Made by a program: the position numbers and the translations under genes. The notes beneath the pieces are model-generated. The model ran no database searches, was not told the DNA's origin, and saw only the letters and a program-made list of their open reading frames with translations. 64,000 bases of DNA from Pontiella desulfatans. Its GTDB lineage: Bacteria; Verrucomicrobiota; Kiritimatiellia; Kiritimatiellales; Pontiellaceae. The stretch lies in the NCBI RefSeq assembly GCF_900890425.1, contig NZ_CAAHFG010000003.1, positions 310,001 to 374,000 of the forward strand. The letters are read 5' to 3'. Below are positions 27,703 through 36,630 of the stretch, in pieces. The first letter of the stretch is position 1. The number at the start of each line of letters is the position of its first letter.

Positions 27703-28350
27703 CTAGTTGCCCGATGCGAGTTTGTGGGCGTGGCGGGTGGTTTCCGGCAGGCGGTATTTCGTGACGCACTGCAGGACGATCCGGTGGGCGGTGTCGAGGC
27801 CGACGCGGTGGCCGGGGGAGATGTAGAGGGGTTTGACGTTGGTGCGGGTGCGCAGGACGACTCCGATCTGTTCGTCTTTATCCATCAGCGGAACATGGCA
27901 CCCTTTTTCCAATGGAACGTCTGCGTGCGTTCCGGTCAGGCGCGACTTGGCGACGCCGATGGCGGGAATGTCGAGCAGCAGGCCGAGGTGGGCCGCGATG
28001 CCGAAGCGGCGGGGATGGGCGATGCCTTGGCCATCGCACAGCAGCAGGTCGGGTTGGGCGCTAAGCTTGAGCATGGCCTCCAGCACGGCCGGGACTTCGC
28101 GGAAGGAGAGCAGGCCGGGCACGTAGGGGAAGGTCGTCGGATGGTGGGCGATCGCCGTTTCCACCACGTCGAGTGTTGCGAAATCCAGCACCGCAATCGC
28201 CGCGTGTGTTACCGTGTTGTTTTTCTCGAAGCCAACATCCACTCCGGCCACGGTGTTGATTTCGCCGAAGTCGTCCTTGAGCTTAACGCGATCCTGCAGC
28301 GCGTGCTGGATCTTGACGGCTTCCTTCGGACTGACATCCCATGCATGCAT
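27703..28350 (-). CDS. nfi: Endonuclease V
   Basis: 215 residues from ATG (MHAWDVSPKEAVKIQ); a GTG four codons upstream lies in a repeat and is less likely. The family motifs are VAGVDVGF with catalytic Asp38, PYVPGLLSFREVP (the wedge that senses the lesion) and LLCDGQGIAHPRRFGIA with a second metal-binding Asp. It nicks DNA or RNA near deoxyinosine/inosine. It is the last gene of the hemB-sbcD-rhuM-sbcC-hemL run, after a repeat. Confidence 0.93.
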   Translation of the reverse strand: MHAWDVSPKEAVKIQHALQDRVKLKDDFGEINTVAGVDVGFEKNNTVTHAAIAVLDFATLDVVETAIAHHPTTFPYVPGLLSFREVPAVLEAMLKLSAQPDLLLCDGQGIAHPRRFGIAAHLGLLLDIPAIGVAKSRLTGTHADVPLEKGCHVPLMDKDEQIGVVLRTRTNVKPLYISPGHRVGLDTAHRIVLQCVTKYRLPETTRHAHKLASGN

Positions 28351-28422
28351 TTTTTTTACCACTAAGACACGAAGGACTCTAAGTTGCCGTGCTTCGTGCT
28401 CTTCGTGCTTCGTGGTTAAATT
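28351..28422. repeat. Palindromic repeat, ACCACTAAGACACGAAG type
   Basis: TTTTTACCACTAAGACACGA on the left pairs with the CTTCGTGCTTCGTGGTTAAA arm on the right. It fills the gap between hemL and nfi and includes the hemL stop codon, so it arrived at the very end of the gene. It could also work as the hemL terminator. Confidence 0.7.
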
Positions 28423-29678
28423 TTTTCCAGTTCGGTAATAAACCGATCGATGTGTTCCTCGGTGTGGGCGGCGGAGACGAAGGCGACCTCGAATCCGGAC
28501 GGCGGGGTGTAGAACCCGTGGTCGAGCATGTGGTGGAAATAGGCGGCGTGCGCCTTTTGATCGCAGGCCTTCGAGTCGTCGAGGTTACGAACGGCTGCTT
28601 TGCGGAAGAAGGGCGTGAACATGCCGCCGCGCTGCGCGCAGTGCAGATCGAGTCCCTTTTCTGCGGCGATGCGGTTGACGCCGTCGGCCAGTCGTTTGCC
28701 CAGAATTTCCATCTTTAGGTAAGGCGATTCGTCGCGCAGCAGCTCGAGCGTTTTCATGCCGGCGGCCACGGCGACCGGGTTGCCGCTGAGGGTGCCGGCC
28801 TGGTAGACCGGGCCGAGCGGCGCGAGGGTGGACATGATCTTGGTGCTGCCGCCAATGGCGCCGATGGGCATGCCCCCGCCAATGATTTTGCCAAGCGTGG
28901 TGATGTCGGCCTCGATGCCAACCGTATGCCCGAAGGTGGTCGGGGCAAGGCGGAAGCCGTTGATGACTTCGTCGAAGATGAGCAGGGAGCCGGCTTCGGC
29001 GGTGGCGGCGCGCAGGCCTTCGAGGAAGCCCGGTTCCGGTTCAACCAATCCCATGTTGCCCGCAATCGGTTCGACGATCACGGCGGCGATCTCGTCGCCG
29101 TTGGCCTTCAGGATTTCCTGTACCGCCCCCAGGTCGTTGTAGGGGGCAACGAACACCTCCTCCGTCGCGGCGGGCGATACCCCGGCGGACGACGAAATGC
29201 CGCCCGTCAGCAGCCCGCTGCCGGAGGCCACGAGCAGGTAGTCGGAGTGGCCATGGTAGCAGCCATCGAACTTGATGATCTTGCGGCGGCCCGTGTAGCC
29301 GCGCGCCAGGCGGACGGCGGTCATGACCGCCTCGGTGCCGGAGCTGACCAGCCTCACCATTTCCATTTCGGGCACCAGCGAGGTAAGCAACTCCGCGAAC
29401 TCGGCTTCCGCCGCGGTGTTGGCGCCGAAGCTGAGGCCATCGGCGGCGGCTTTTGAAACCGCCTCCACCACCTCGCCGCGCGCATGGCCCAGAATGAGCG
29501 GCCCCCATGAGCCGCAGAAGTCGATCAACTCGGTGCCATCCTCGGTCTGCACCTTCGCGCCCTTGCCGGACTTGAAATAGACGGGCGTTCCGCCCACGCC
29601 GTTGAAGGCGCGCACCGGGCTGTTCACGCCGCCGGGGATGACTTTCTGTGCCCGCTCAAACCATTGTGCTGAATTCAT
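28416..29678 (-). CDS. hemL: Glutamate-1-semialdehyde 2,1-aminomutase
   Basis: 420 residues, standard length. The class III aminotransferase features are present: start region IPGGVNSPVRAFNGVGGTP, GTEAVMTAVRLARGYTGR, and LGKIIGGGMPIGAIGG, which holds the pyridoxal-phosphate Lys. It makes 5-aminolevulinate from glutamate-1-semialdehyde in the C5 tetrapyrrole pathway. HemB, the next enzyme, is encoded at the head of the same gene run, though the sbc genes lie between. Confidence 0.95.
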   Translation of the reverse strand: MNSAQWFERAQKVIPGGVNSPVRAFNGVGGTPVYFKSGKGAKVQTEDGTELIDFCGSWGPLILGHARGEVVEAVSKAAADGLSFGANTAAEAEFAELLTSLVPEMEMVRLVSSGTEAVMTAVRLARGYTGRRKIIKFDGCYHGHSDYLLVASGSGLLTGGISSSAGVSPAATEEVFVAPYNDLGAVQEILKANGDEIAAVIVEPIAGNMGLVEPEPGFLEGLRAATAEAGSLLIFDEVINGFRLAPTTFGHTVGIEADITTLGKIIGGGMPIGAIGGSTKIMSTLAPLGPVYQAGTLSGNPVAVAAGMKTLELLRDESPYLKMEILGKRLADGVNRIAAEKGLDLHCAQRGGMFTPFFRKAAVRNLDDSKACDQKAHAAYFHHMLDHGFYTPPSGFEVAFVSAAHTEEHIDRFITELEKI

Positions 29679-29695
29679 ATAACAGATCCTTTTGT

Positions 29696-32600
29696 TTATT
29701 TCGCGATAGTAGTGGAAATCCCGGTTCCTGCAAGCCGACTGCGCCCGCCGCTGGTGGTTTCTACATTGATTTGCGTTCCGATGCGCTCTTTGAGTGCGCC
29801 GACGTGCGAGATAACCCCGATCAGCTTACCGTCTTGCTTGAGTTCGGCCAGGGCTTCAAGCGCGGTTTCCAGCGCGTCTTCGTCGAGCGTGCCGAAGCCT
29901 TCGTCGAGGAAGAGCGAATCGACGCGGATCGTTTTGCTGGCCATGCGCGAAAGGCCCAGCGCAAGCGAAAGGCTGACGATAAAGCTTTCACCGCCGGACA
30001 GATTCTTCACCGGCCGCTCTTCCCCGGCCTGATAGTTGTCGATCACGTTGAGGTCGAGCGGTTGCCGTTTGTCGCGGACGAGGAGGTAGCGGTCGCTCAT
30101 TTTGGACAGCTGCTGATTGGCGTGCGAGACCATCAGCTCGAAGGTGAGCCCCTGCGCAAAGTTGCGGAATTTTTTCCCGTCGGCCGAGCCGATCAGATCG
30201 TGCAGCAGGTTCCAGCGGTTGCATTCGATCTGTTGCTTTTCGAGTTCTCCAAGTTTGTTTCGGTGCAGTTCCGCCGCCTGCCGGTTTTGCTCAATGCGGC
30301 TCTTGAAGGTTCCGATCCGTTGCAGGTGTTCGTTGCAGGAATCGACCAGAGCCTCATATTCCTCCGGCGAGGTTTCGGCATGTTTCTGTGCGCGTTCGGC
30401 CTGGAGCTGCCGGGACTTTTCGGCTTCCAGTGCGGCGAGGCGCGTGTGGCGGTGCTTGAGTTCAGCGGCACGCGCTTCGAGCTTGGATTGCTCCGCGTCT
30501 TCTAGCCGGGAGGAAAGCCACGCGGCCTCGCTTTCAAAACCGGCCGCGGCCATTGCTGCGGCGAAGGACGGTTCGGCTTCGTCCAATTGCTGCTGTGTTT
30601 CCTGGATTCTCTTTTCCAATGACTGGAAGTTTTGCCGGGCGAGAGAGAGGGCTTGCTTCCTTTCGTTCAATTGGTTTTTTGCGGCGTCGGTTTCCTTGCG
30701 CGCGGCATCGAGTGCGGTTTGGGCTTCCTGTTCCACGGCGTCGGGGTCGCGGTCGCCAAAGAGGGTTGTCCGATCCGTTTTCCGTTTTTCGATGGCGGCC
30801 CGGCTGGCTTCCAGCTGTTCCGTCTGTTTTTGGATGCGCGCTTCATGCTGTTCGATTTGTTCCACCTGGCCGGCAAGGGTGGCGTGCAGGGTCGAGATGG
30901 TTTGCTTCAGTTCAGTGGTTTGTTTGTCCGCCTCGATCCATTGGTCGTGGCGGGCGGTGAGCTGGGAAGCGGTTTCGGGGGATAGGGGAATGCCGAACGG
31001 CTCGACTTTTTGTTGGAGTTGGTTTTGGGCTTCTTTTAGCGCGGTTGCAGTTTCGATCCGTTGGATTTCCACGGTCTCGGCCTTTTCCATCGCGGCGGTG
31101 GCTGATTGCCTTGCGCTTTGCTGGGCCATCCTTTGATGGCTCAGCGAGTCGCGCGCATCGTCCAGCGCAGCCTTGGTTTCTTTTTCGCGGCGTTCCAGTT
31201 CCGCGAGTTGCCCGATACGGGCGGCGACCTGTTCGACCTCTTCCGCGTTTCCGGGTGCGAGGGAGCCAAGCTCGGCTTCATCTTTCGTGAGCGCGGTTTG
31301 GAGGGCTTTGCGTTCCGCATTGGCACCGGACTGTTGCTCGGTCAGGGCGTTGATCCGATTGCCGAGCGAGGAAAGGGCGGCGTTGATCTTTTCAAGCGAA
31401 CTCGATTCGCGAGCGGGCAGACCCGTGGCATAGGGATGCTCAAGCGCGCCGCAGAGCGGACAGGGCTCGCCATCGGCCAGCGACGCACGTTCGGTTTCTA
31501 AACTTTCGATTTTTTGCTGAAGCTGAAGGTTTTCAGAAACGAGCGCCTGTTCTCGCTGTAGTCCTTCCTGCTCGCTCCTTTTCAGGATCAGTTCCTTGCC
31601 TGCTTCTTCGGCTGCGGCGGTCTTTATGGCGATGGCTTCGCGCGCATCCTGAATTCGTTGCTCGATTTTGATCCGTTGCCGAAGTTCTTCAAGCCGGGCG
31701 TGCCAGTCGGTGCCGTCAAGCAGAGGGGCAAGTTCGTTGCGGATCGTTTCCAGCAAGCCTTCGGTTTCGGTGAAGGTTTTCTGCGTGATCGCTAGTTTTC
31801 CTGATTCTTCCGTTGCGGTTTTGGCGGCTTTTTCTGCCACGGAGGCAGCCTGCTTCGCAGCTTGTTGTGCATCGCGTTGGGCAGTGGTCAGTTTTTTCAG
31901 TTGTTCCAATGATTGAAGAATCGCGGCCAACTGCCCGACTAGCTCCGCATCTTGGACCTGTTCGCTTTGATAGGTCTCGGCGTCGACTTGTTGGGCCTGA
32001 AGTTTTTCCAGCTGGGTCTGATTTCCGGCCTGCTTGTTTTGCAGGCTGTTTAGTTCTCCTTGTAGTTTCTTGAGTTCGTCTTGTTCCTTGTTCAACGTGG
32101 TGGAGCGTTCGGAAATTTGGGTGTCGAACGCACGCGCCTGCTTCAAAAGCGGTGCCTGTTGCTGTTGCGCGGCTTCTTTCTCTTCGAGCCGTTTCCCTGC
32201 GGTTTCGTATGCGGCCATCGCGTTGCTTTGCTGCTCTTCCAAATTGGGAAGCGCGGCGGTGGCCGTTTGCAGTTCGGCTTCTGTTTTTCTGAGCTCGTTA
32301 CGAACGTTTACCAGTTTGGCGTGGGCGACCGCCAACGGCTGGGCGCGTTTGGCGGTGGCCAGGCGTTCGGCGTCGGGCTTGAAGGTGGCATGCTCCCCGC
32401 GCAAGGCTTCCTGCTCCGCCCGGTTCGTCTCCAACTCATGCGTCAGTGTTTCGATTCGTTTCAGGCCATCCAGCGCGGCCTTGGCGGCGTCGCGCTTTTC
32501 ACTTTCCGCCCGGTGCTTTTCTTCCCCCTGTTCCAGGTCGAAGGCCAGCTGCTCCAGTTCATCGGCACCCAGTAGCTGAATGCCGCCCAGCCCGGCCTTC

Positions 32601-33205
32601 AGTTCGTTCAGCGTTTGGTTTTCGGCGCTGTTGCGCTGATGCACCAGCTTGGAGATTTCGGTATAGATGCCCGTGCCGGTTATCTGCTCCAGGATCGGCG
32701 AGCGATCATCGGCATCGGCTTTCAGGAACGAGTCGAAACTGCCCTGCGCCAGCAGGATCGAACGGGTGAAACGGTCAAAGCCCATCCCCACCACATCGTC
32801 GATCGTCTCCTGCACCTCCCGCAGTTTAGTTGCCAGGATCGTTCCCCGATGGTCGGCAATCTCGCGTCTCGGCGCCTGCAAGGCCCCATCCGGTTTTTTA
32901 CGCGCGCGCTGCTGGTGCCAGTGGGTGCGGTACGTTCCCTTCGCGGTTTCGAAATGCACCTCGGCAAAGCATTCGCCCGTCTGGCGCGACATCACCTCGT
33001 TTTCACTTTTCGAAATATTCTTAATCCTCGGTGTCTGGCCATAAAGCGCCAGGCAAAGCGCATCCAGAAGGGTCGACTTTCCCGAACCCGTCGCGCCCGT
33101 GATCGCGAACAACCCATCCGCCACGAACGCCGGATCCGAAAAGTCGACGCACCACTCGCCATACAGCGAGTTCAGGTTCTTGAAACGTAGTTCGAGAATT
33201 TTCAT
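29696..33205 (-). CDS. sbcC: Exonuclease subunit SbcC (Rad50-like SMC ATPase)
   Basis: 1169 residues. The N-terminal ATPase half has Walker A GATGSGKSTLLDAL (about residue 36). Long Gln/Glu/Ala-rich coiled coils flank a central zinc hook with CPLC at about residue 580. The C-terminal half has the ABC signature NLSGGESF and Walker B LFLDEGFGTLD. With SbcD it cuts hairpins and protein-blocked DNA ends. It overlaps the upstream rhuM gene by 4 bp (ATGA type), so it is translationally coupled to rhuM and not directly to sbcD. Confidence 0.94.
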   Translation of the reverse strand: MKILELRFKNLNSLYGEWCVDFSDPAFVADGLFAITGATGSGKSTLLDALCLALYGQTPRIKNISKSENEVMSRQTGECFAEVHFETAKGTYRTHWHQQRARKKPDGALQAPRREIADHRGTILATKLREVQETIDDVVGMGFDRFTRSILLAQGSFDSFLKADADDRSPILEQITGTGIYTEISKLVHQRNSAENQTLNELKAGLGGIQLLGADELEQLAFDLEQGEEKHRAESEKRDAAKAALDGLKRIETLTHELETNRAEQEALRGEHATFKPDAERLATAKRAQPLAVAHAKLVNVRNELRKTEAELQTATAALPNLEEQQSNAMAAYETAGKRLEEKEAAQQQQAPLLKQARAFDTQISERSTTLNKEQDELKKLQGELNSLQNKQAGNQTQLEKLQAQQVDAETYQSEQVQDAELVGQLAAILQSLEQLKKLTTAQRDAQQAAKQAASVAEKAAKTATEESGKLAITQKTFTETEGLLETIRNELAPLLDGTDWHARLEELRQRIKIEQRIQDAREAIAIKTAAAEEAGKELILKRSEQEGLQREQALVSENLQLQQKIESLETERASLADGEPCPLCGALEHPYATGLPARESSSLEKINAALSSLGNRINALTEQQSGANAERKALQTALTKDEAELGSLAPGNAEEVEQVAARIGQLAELERREKETKAALDDARDSLSHQRMAQQSARQSATAAMEKAETVEIQRIETATALKEAQNQLQQKVEPFGIPLSPETASQLTARHDQWIEADKQTTELKQTISTLHATLAGQVEQIEQHEARIQKQTEQLEASRAAIEKRKTDRTTLFGDRDPDAVEQEAQTALDAARKETDAAKNQLNERKQALSLARQNFQSLEKRIQETQQQLDEAEPSFAAAMAAAGFESEAAWLSSRLEDAEQSKLEARAAELKHRHTRLAALEAEKSRQLQAERAQKHAETSPEEYEALVDSCNEHLQRIGTFKSRIEQNRQAAELHRNKLGELEKQQIECNRWNLLHDLIGSADGKKFRNFAQGLTFELMVSHANQQLSKMSDRYLLVRDKRQPLDLNVIDNYQAGEERPVKNLSGGESFIVSLSLALGLSRMASKTIRVDSLFLDEGFGTLDEDALETALEALAELKQDGKLIGVISHVGALKERIGTQINVETTSGGRSRLAGTGISTTIAK

Positions 33206-34236
33206 TCGGAGGTCTTCTCGTCTTTCCGCGGCAGGGCTTTGATCATTTTATCGAAGTCGGATTCGATGGATTGGGTTTTGTCGAATTTTTCGTATTCGCC
33301 GAAGGCTTTTTCTTCGGCCTTTTTGCGCGAGATGGTGCCGTGTCCTTCGAGCATTTTGTATTCGTTGAATTCGAGAAACTTGTTCACGCTTTCGGCAAAG
33401 CCATCCATGGTGAAGGTGTTGCGGCGTTCGATAATGCCTTCGATGTAGTCGAAGAAGGCGGTGACCGCCCGTTCGAGCCGTTTGATCTCTTTTTCGGAAA
33501 GGTAGTTCTTTCCGACGGTGGTGTCGGATTTGAGCACCCGGCCATCGGGGGCGTTTTTGTGGGTCATCATTCCCATTAAGGGTTTTTCTGCATCGGCTTT
33601 CAGATAGATGATTTCGGCGGCGGTGTGTCCGGTGATGGCATAGTGGAATTTGTCCTGCACGTGGGCGTAGAACCGGCGGGTGGTTTCCGATTTTGGATCG
33701 TAGTCGATGCTGCACTCGGAGAAGATGTCGGTGATTTGCTGGTAGATCCGGCGTTCGCTGGCGCGGATGGAGCGAATGCGCTCCAGAAGTTCCCGGAAAT
33801 AGTCTTTCCCGAAGTGACGACCGTTTTTGAGCCGATCGTCATCCATCGCGAAGCCTTTGATGATGTATTCTTTCAGAAGCTTGGTTGCCCAGATACGGAA
33901 TTGGGTGGCCCGGGATGAGTTGACGCGGTATCCGACGGAAATAATGGCATCAAGATTGTAGAACTTTGTTTGGTAGTTTTTACCGTCAGCGGCAGTTGTT
34001 TCCAAAATGGAAATAACTGAAATTTCCTCTAATTCGCCACTTTCGAAGATGTTGTTCAAGTGCTTGGAAATGGAGGGAACGCCGACGCCAAACAGCTCGG
34101 CCATCTTTTTCTGGGGAAGCCAGATCGTTTCGTCGTGAAGGACGCATTCAACCTTTACCTGTCCGTCGGGGGCGGTATAGAGCAGGAAGTCGGTCAGTTC
34201 GTCGCGGATGGATAGTTCTCTCTCTTTTTTACTCAT
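33202..34236 (-). CDS. RhuM family protein inside the sbcDC operon
   Basis: 344 residues. The N-terminal half carries the RhuM/Fic-associated motifs IWLPQKKMAELFGVGVPSIS, ILETTAADGKNYQTKFYNLD and AIISVGYRVNSSRATQFRIW, typical of virulence protein RhuM of Salmonella SPI-3 and its many homologues in defence and mobile islands. The C-terminal half (about 190-340) carries a PLMGMMTHKNAPDG motif and a helical region. Its biochemical role is not known. Its position between sbcD (12-bp gap) and sbcC (4-bp overlap) is unusual and suggests insertion of a defence-type gene into a repair operon or a real functional link. Confidence 0.88.
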   Translation of the reverse strand: MSKKERELSIRDELTDFLLYTAPDGQVKVECVLHDETIWLPQKKMAELFGVGVPSISKHLNNIFESGELEEISVISILETTAADGKNYQTKFYNLDAIISVGYRVNSSRATQFRIWATKLLKEYIIKGFAMDDDRLKNGRHFGKDYFRELLERIRSIRASERRIYQQITDIFSECSIDYDPKSETTRRFYAHVQDKFHYAITGHTAAEIIYLKADAEKPLMGMMTHKNAPDGRVLKSDTTVGKNYLSEKEIKRLERAVTAFFDYIEGIIERRNTFTMDGFAESVNKFLEFNEYKMLEGHGTISRKKAEEKAFGEYEKFDKTQSIESDFDKMIKALPRKDEKTSE

Positions 34237-34248
34237 GGTCTTACCTTT

Positions 34249-35481
34249 CTATTCCGCGTGAATATCACCCTCTGCGTGGGTTTGGAGGATTTCGGCGTAG
34301 GCGGCGGTGAGCTCGGGGCGCTGGCCGTAGGGGATTGCGTGGGCTTCGAGGCAACGGGCGAAGACGTCGGTGGGTTCAAGGTCGTCGAGGGTTTCGGCGG
34401 TGTCGATCCGCTGGAGGACGCGGTCGATGACGCGGCGGTTTTTGATGCGGCGGATTTCGAGGTTCGTACCGTCGATGGCCGCTTCAACCTGGTCGCGCAG
34501 GTCGGGGACGATTTCGTCGCCGGTATATTCGATTTCGATCCAGGCGGTGCTGCGTTCCAGCGTGAGCTGCTTGAGGGCTTCGAGGATTTCGTCCAGCGTT
34601 CCGGCGATGCGGCGGAGGGGCTGGAAGCAGGGAACGGAGATTTCGGTGACGGTTGGCGCGCGGCCTTCGAAGTCGATTTCCAGGACGAGCTTTTGCTGGT
34701 TGGCTTCGCCGAAGCCCATGGGGATGGGGGAGCCGCAGTAGCGCATGGTGTCGCTATGGGCTACCCGCTGCGGAACATGGAGGTGGCCGAGTGCGAGATA
34801 ATCGAAGCAGGCGGGAAAGGCGGCAGCCTCCACCTGGTCGAGCGAGCCGACGTTGAGGTCGCGCACGCCGTCGTCGGCCACGGTGGTTCCGCCGGCGGCG
34901 AAGCAGTGCCCCATCCCGATGATGGGCAGGTCGCGGTCGCCGCGCGCGGCTTCGGCGCGGTTGCCGATGTTGGAATAGTGTGCGCGGTAGCCCTCGGCGA
35001 GCTTGGCGCGTTTGTCGTCGATCGATTCCCCCGCCTCGGCTTGGCGGATGTCGCGGTCGCGCAGGTAGGGGACGGCGCAGACGATGGCTTCCGGATCGCC
35101 GGCGGCATTGCGGCAGACAACGATTTCGTCGTCCGGGTTTCCGGTATTGATGGCTCCAACCACATGGACGCGCAGCGCGCCCAGCAACGCCTTGGGTGCG
35201 TTCAGGAACGAGGGCGAATCGTGGTTGCCGCCAATGACGACGACCTGGCGGCAGGCGACCGAATGGGCGATGCGGCAGAGGAAGGAATAGTAGAGTTCCT
35301 GTGCATGGTTGCCGGGGGAGGTGGTGTCGAACACGTCGCCCGCGATCAGCAACAAATCAATCTGCTCGTGCTCAATGTGTTCCGCCAGCCAGTCGAGGAA
35401 TTCCGCAAACTCGTCATGGCGCCGGCGGCCATAAAGCGAGCGCCCGAGGTGCCAGTCGGAGGTGTGCAGGACTTTCATCAA
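34249..35481 (-). CDS. sbcD: Exonuclease subunit SbcD (Mre11-like nuclease)
   Basis: 410 residues. The calcineurin-like phosphoesterase motifs are all visible: HTSDWHLGRS, LLIAGDVFDT, VVIGGNHDSP, and the LALGHLHVPQ metal-binding His pair. A capping domain follows residue ~270. It is the Mn-dependent nuclease of SbcCD. It overlaps hemB by 4 bp upstream and is separated from its partner sbcC by rhuM. Confidence 0.94.
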   Translation of the reverse strand: MMKVLHTSDWHLGRSLYGRRRHDEFAEFLDWLAEHIEHEQIDLLLIAGDVFDTTSPGNHAQELYYSFLCRIAHSVACRQVVVIGGNHDSPSFLNAPKALLGALRVHVVGAINTGNPDDEIVVCRNAAGDPEAIVCAVPYLRDRDIRQAEAGESIDDKRAKLAEGYRAHYSNIGNRAEAARGDRDLPIIGMGHCFAAGGTTVADDGVRDLNVGSLDQVEAAAFPACFDYLALGHLHVPQRVAHSDTMRYCGSPIPMGFGEANQQKLVLEIDFEGRAPTVTEISVPCFQPLRRIAGTLDEILEALKQLTLERSTAWIEIEYTGDEIVPDLRDQVEAAIDGTNLEIRRIKNRRVIDRVLQRIDTAETLDDLEPTDVFARCLEAHAIPYGQRPELTAAYAEILQTHAEGDIHAE

Positions 35482-36458
35482 TCCCGGAATAGTTCGTTAT
35501 ACTGGTTCGCCCAGTAGGAGATGAGAATGTCGGCTCCGGCGCGGGTGAGGGCCATGGTCGATTCCTGTACCATGGCCTTGAGGTCGCCCCAGCCGCGCTG
35601 GGCGGTGGCGTGGAGCATGGAATATTCGCCGCTGACGTTGTAGGCCGCGAGCGGCAGGTCGGTGGTGGCCCGCAGCTCGGCGAGGATGTCGAGGTAGAAG
35701 AGCGAGGGTTTGACCATCAGCATGTCGGCCCCTTCGGCTTCGTCGAATTCCGATTCCCTCAACGCGGTTCTAAGATCTCCATACGATGCCTGATACCCCT
35801 TGCGGTCGCCCTTGCCGGGCTTCGATTTTTCCGCATCGCGGAACGGGCCGTACATGGAGGAGGCAAACTTGGTGGAATAGCTCATCAGGATGGTTTCAAT
35901 CAGTCCGGCATCGTCGAGTCCTTCGCGGATGGCCATGATCTGCCCATCCATCATGGCGCTGGGCGCAACAATGTCTGCGCCCGCCGCCGCCTGCGAAACG
36001 CAGATCTTGGCGAGGTTTGCAATGGCGGCATCGTTGTCGACCTCGCCGGAGCGGGTCAGCGGGCCGCAGTGGCCATGGTCGGTATAGGCGCAGACGCAAG
36101 CGTCGGCGGCAACCACGAGATCGGGGAACTTGTTTTTAACCAGGCGAATGGCGCGCTGGACGGTTCCATCTTCATTGTAGGCTTCGGAGCCGTTGGAATC
36201 CTTTTTCGCGTCTTCGGCCAGCCCGAACAGCAGGATGCTGCCGATTCCGGTTTCAACCATCGGCTCAAGCTCGATCAGCAACTGGTCGATGCTCAGGCGG
36301 TATTGGCCGGGCATCGATTCGATTTCCTCGCGCTTGCCCTCGCCTTCGATCACAAACGTTGGCCACATGAATGTTGCAGGGGGCGGCAGGGGGGCATCCA
36401 GCATTCTGCGGATGCCCGCGCTCTGGCGCAGGCGTCTAAGTCGTACTTCGGGAAACAT
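35478..36458 (-). CDS. hemB: Delta-aminolevulinic acid dehydratase (porphobilinogen synthase)
   Basis: 326 residues. Conserved segments: RRLRQSAGIRRML at the start, VVAADACVCAYTDHGHCG with the Cys-rich zinc site (Cys, Cys, Cys), SAMMDGQI, YSTKFASSMYGPFRDA with one active-site Lys, and DMLMVKPSLFYLD with the Schiff-base Lys. It joins two 5-aminolevulinate molecules into porphobilinogen. It heads the hemB-sbcD-rhuM-sbcC-hemL-nfi run and has an 18-bp palindrome in front. Confidence 0.95.
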   Translation of the reverse strand: MFPEVRLRRLRQSAGIRRMLDAPLPPPATFMWPTFVIEGEGKREEIESMPGQYRLSIDQLLIELEPMVETGIGSILLFGLAEDAKKDSNGSEAYNEDGTVQRAIRLVKNKFPDLVVAADACVCAYTDHGHCGPLTRSGEVDNDAAIANLAKICVSQAAAGADIVAPSAMMDGQIMAIREGLDDAGLIETILMSYSTKFASSMYGPFRDAEKSKPGKGDRKGYQASYGDLRTALRESEFDEAEGADMLMVKPSLFYLDILAELRATTDLPLAAYNVSGEYSMLHATAQRGWGDLKAMVQESTMALTRAGADILISYWANQYNELFRD

Positions 36459-36472
36459 CTACCTTCTCCTGG

Positions 36473-36490
36473 TTTTCCATCAATGGAAAA
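36473..36490. promoter_or_regulatory. Perfect 18-bp palindrome upstream of hemB
   Basis: TTTTCCATCAATGGAAAA (half-sites TTTTCCAT and ATGGAAAA around CA) lies 15 bp upstream of the hemB start. A similar palindrome, TTTCCA-N5-TGGAAA, lies upstream of the Crp/Fnr-type regulator gene at 38543. It could be an operator controlling the hemB-sbc run. Confidence 0.4.
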
Positions 36491-36539
36491 GCAATGTACG
36501 GATTTTTGCCAAGGGCGGGAAGAAAAACCGAAACCGCAA

Positions 36540-36587
36540 AAGTATATCATCCAACCACCACGATCGTGGTAGTTGGATGATATACTT
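36540..36587. repeat. 48-bp palindromic repeat, copy 2
   Basis: AAGTATATCATCCAACCACC, then ACGATCGTGGTA, then GTTGGATGATATACTT, with a single mismatch in the palindrome. It is nearly identical to copy 1 at 27653-27700. It lies between the hemB start region and the ZIP transporter stop. Confidence 0.85.
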
Positions 36588-36630
36588 GCCGGTTGCGGGG
36601 GTGCGGAGTTGGGACTGCTTGCCGGGGAGG

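Noticed and set aside
34258-35517. 419-residue open frame antisense to sbcD
   Set aside because: It is the complementary-frame shadow of the high-G+C sbcD gene, whose motifs are all intact on the other strand.
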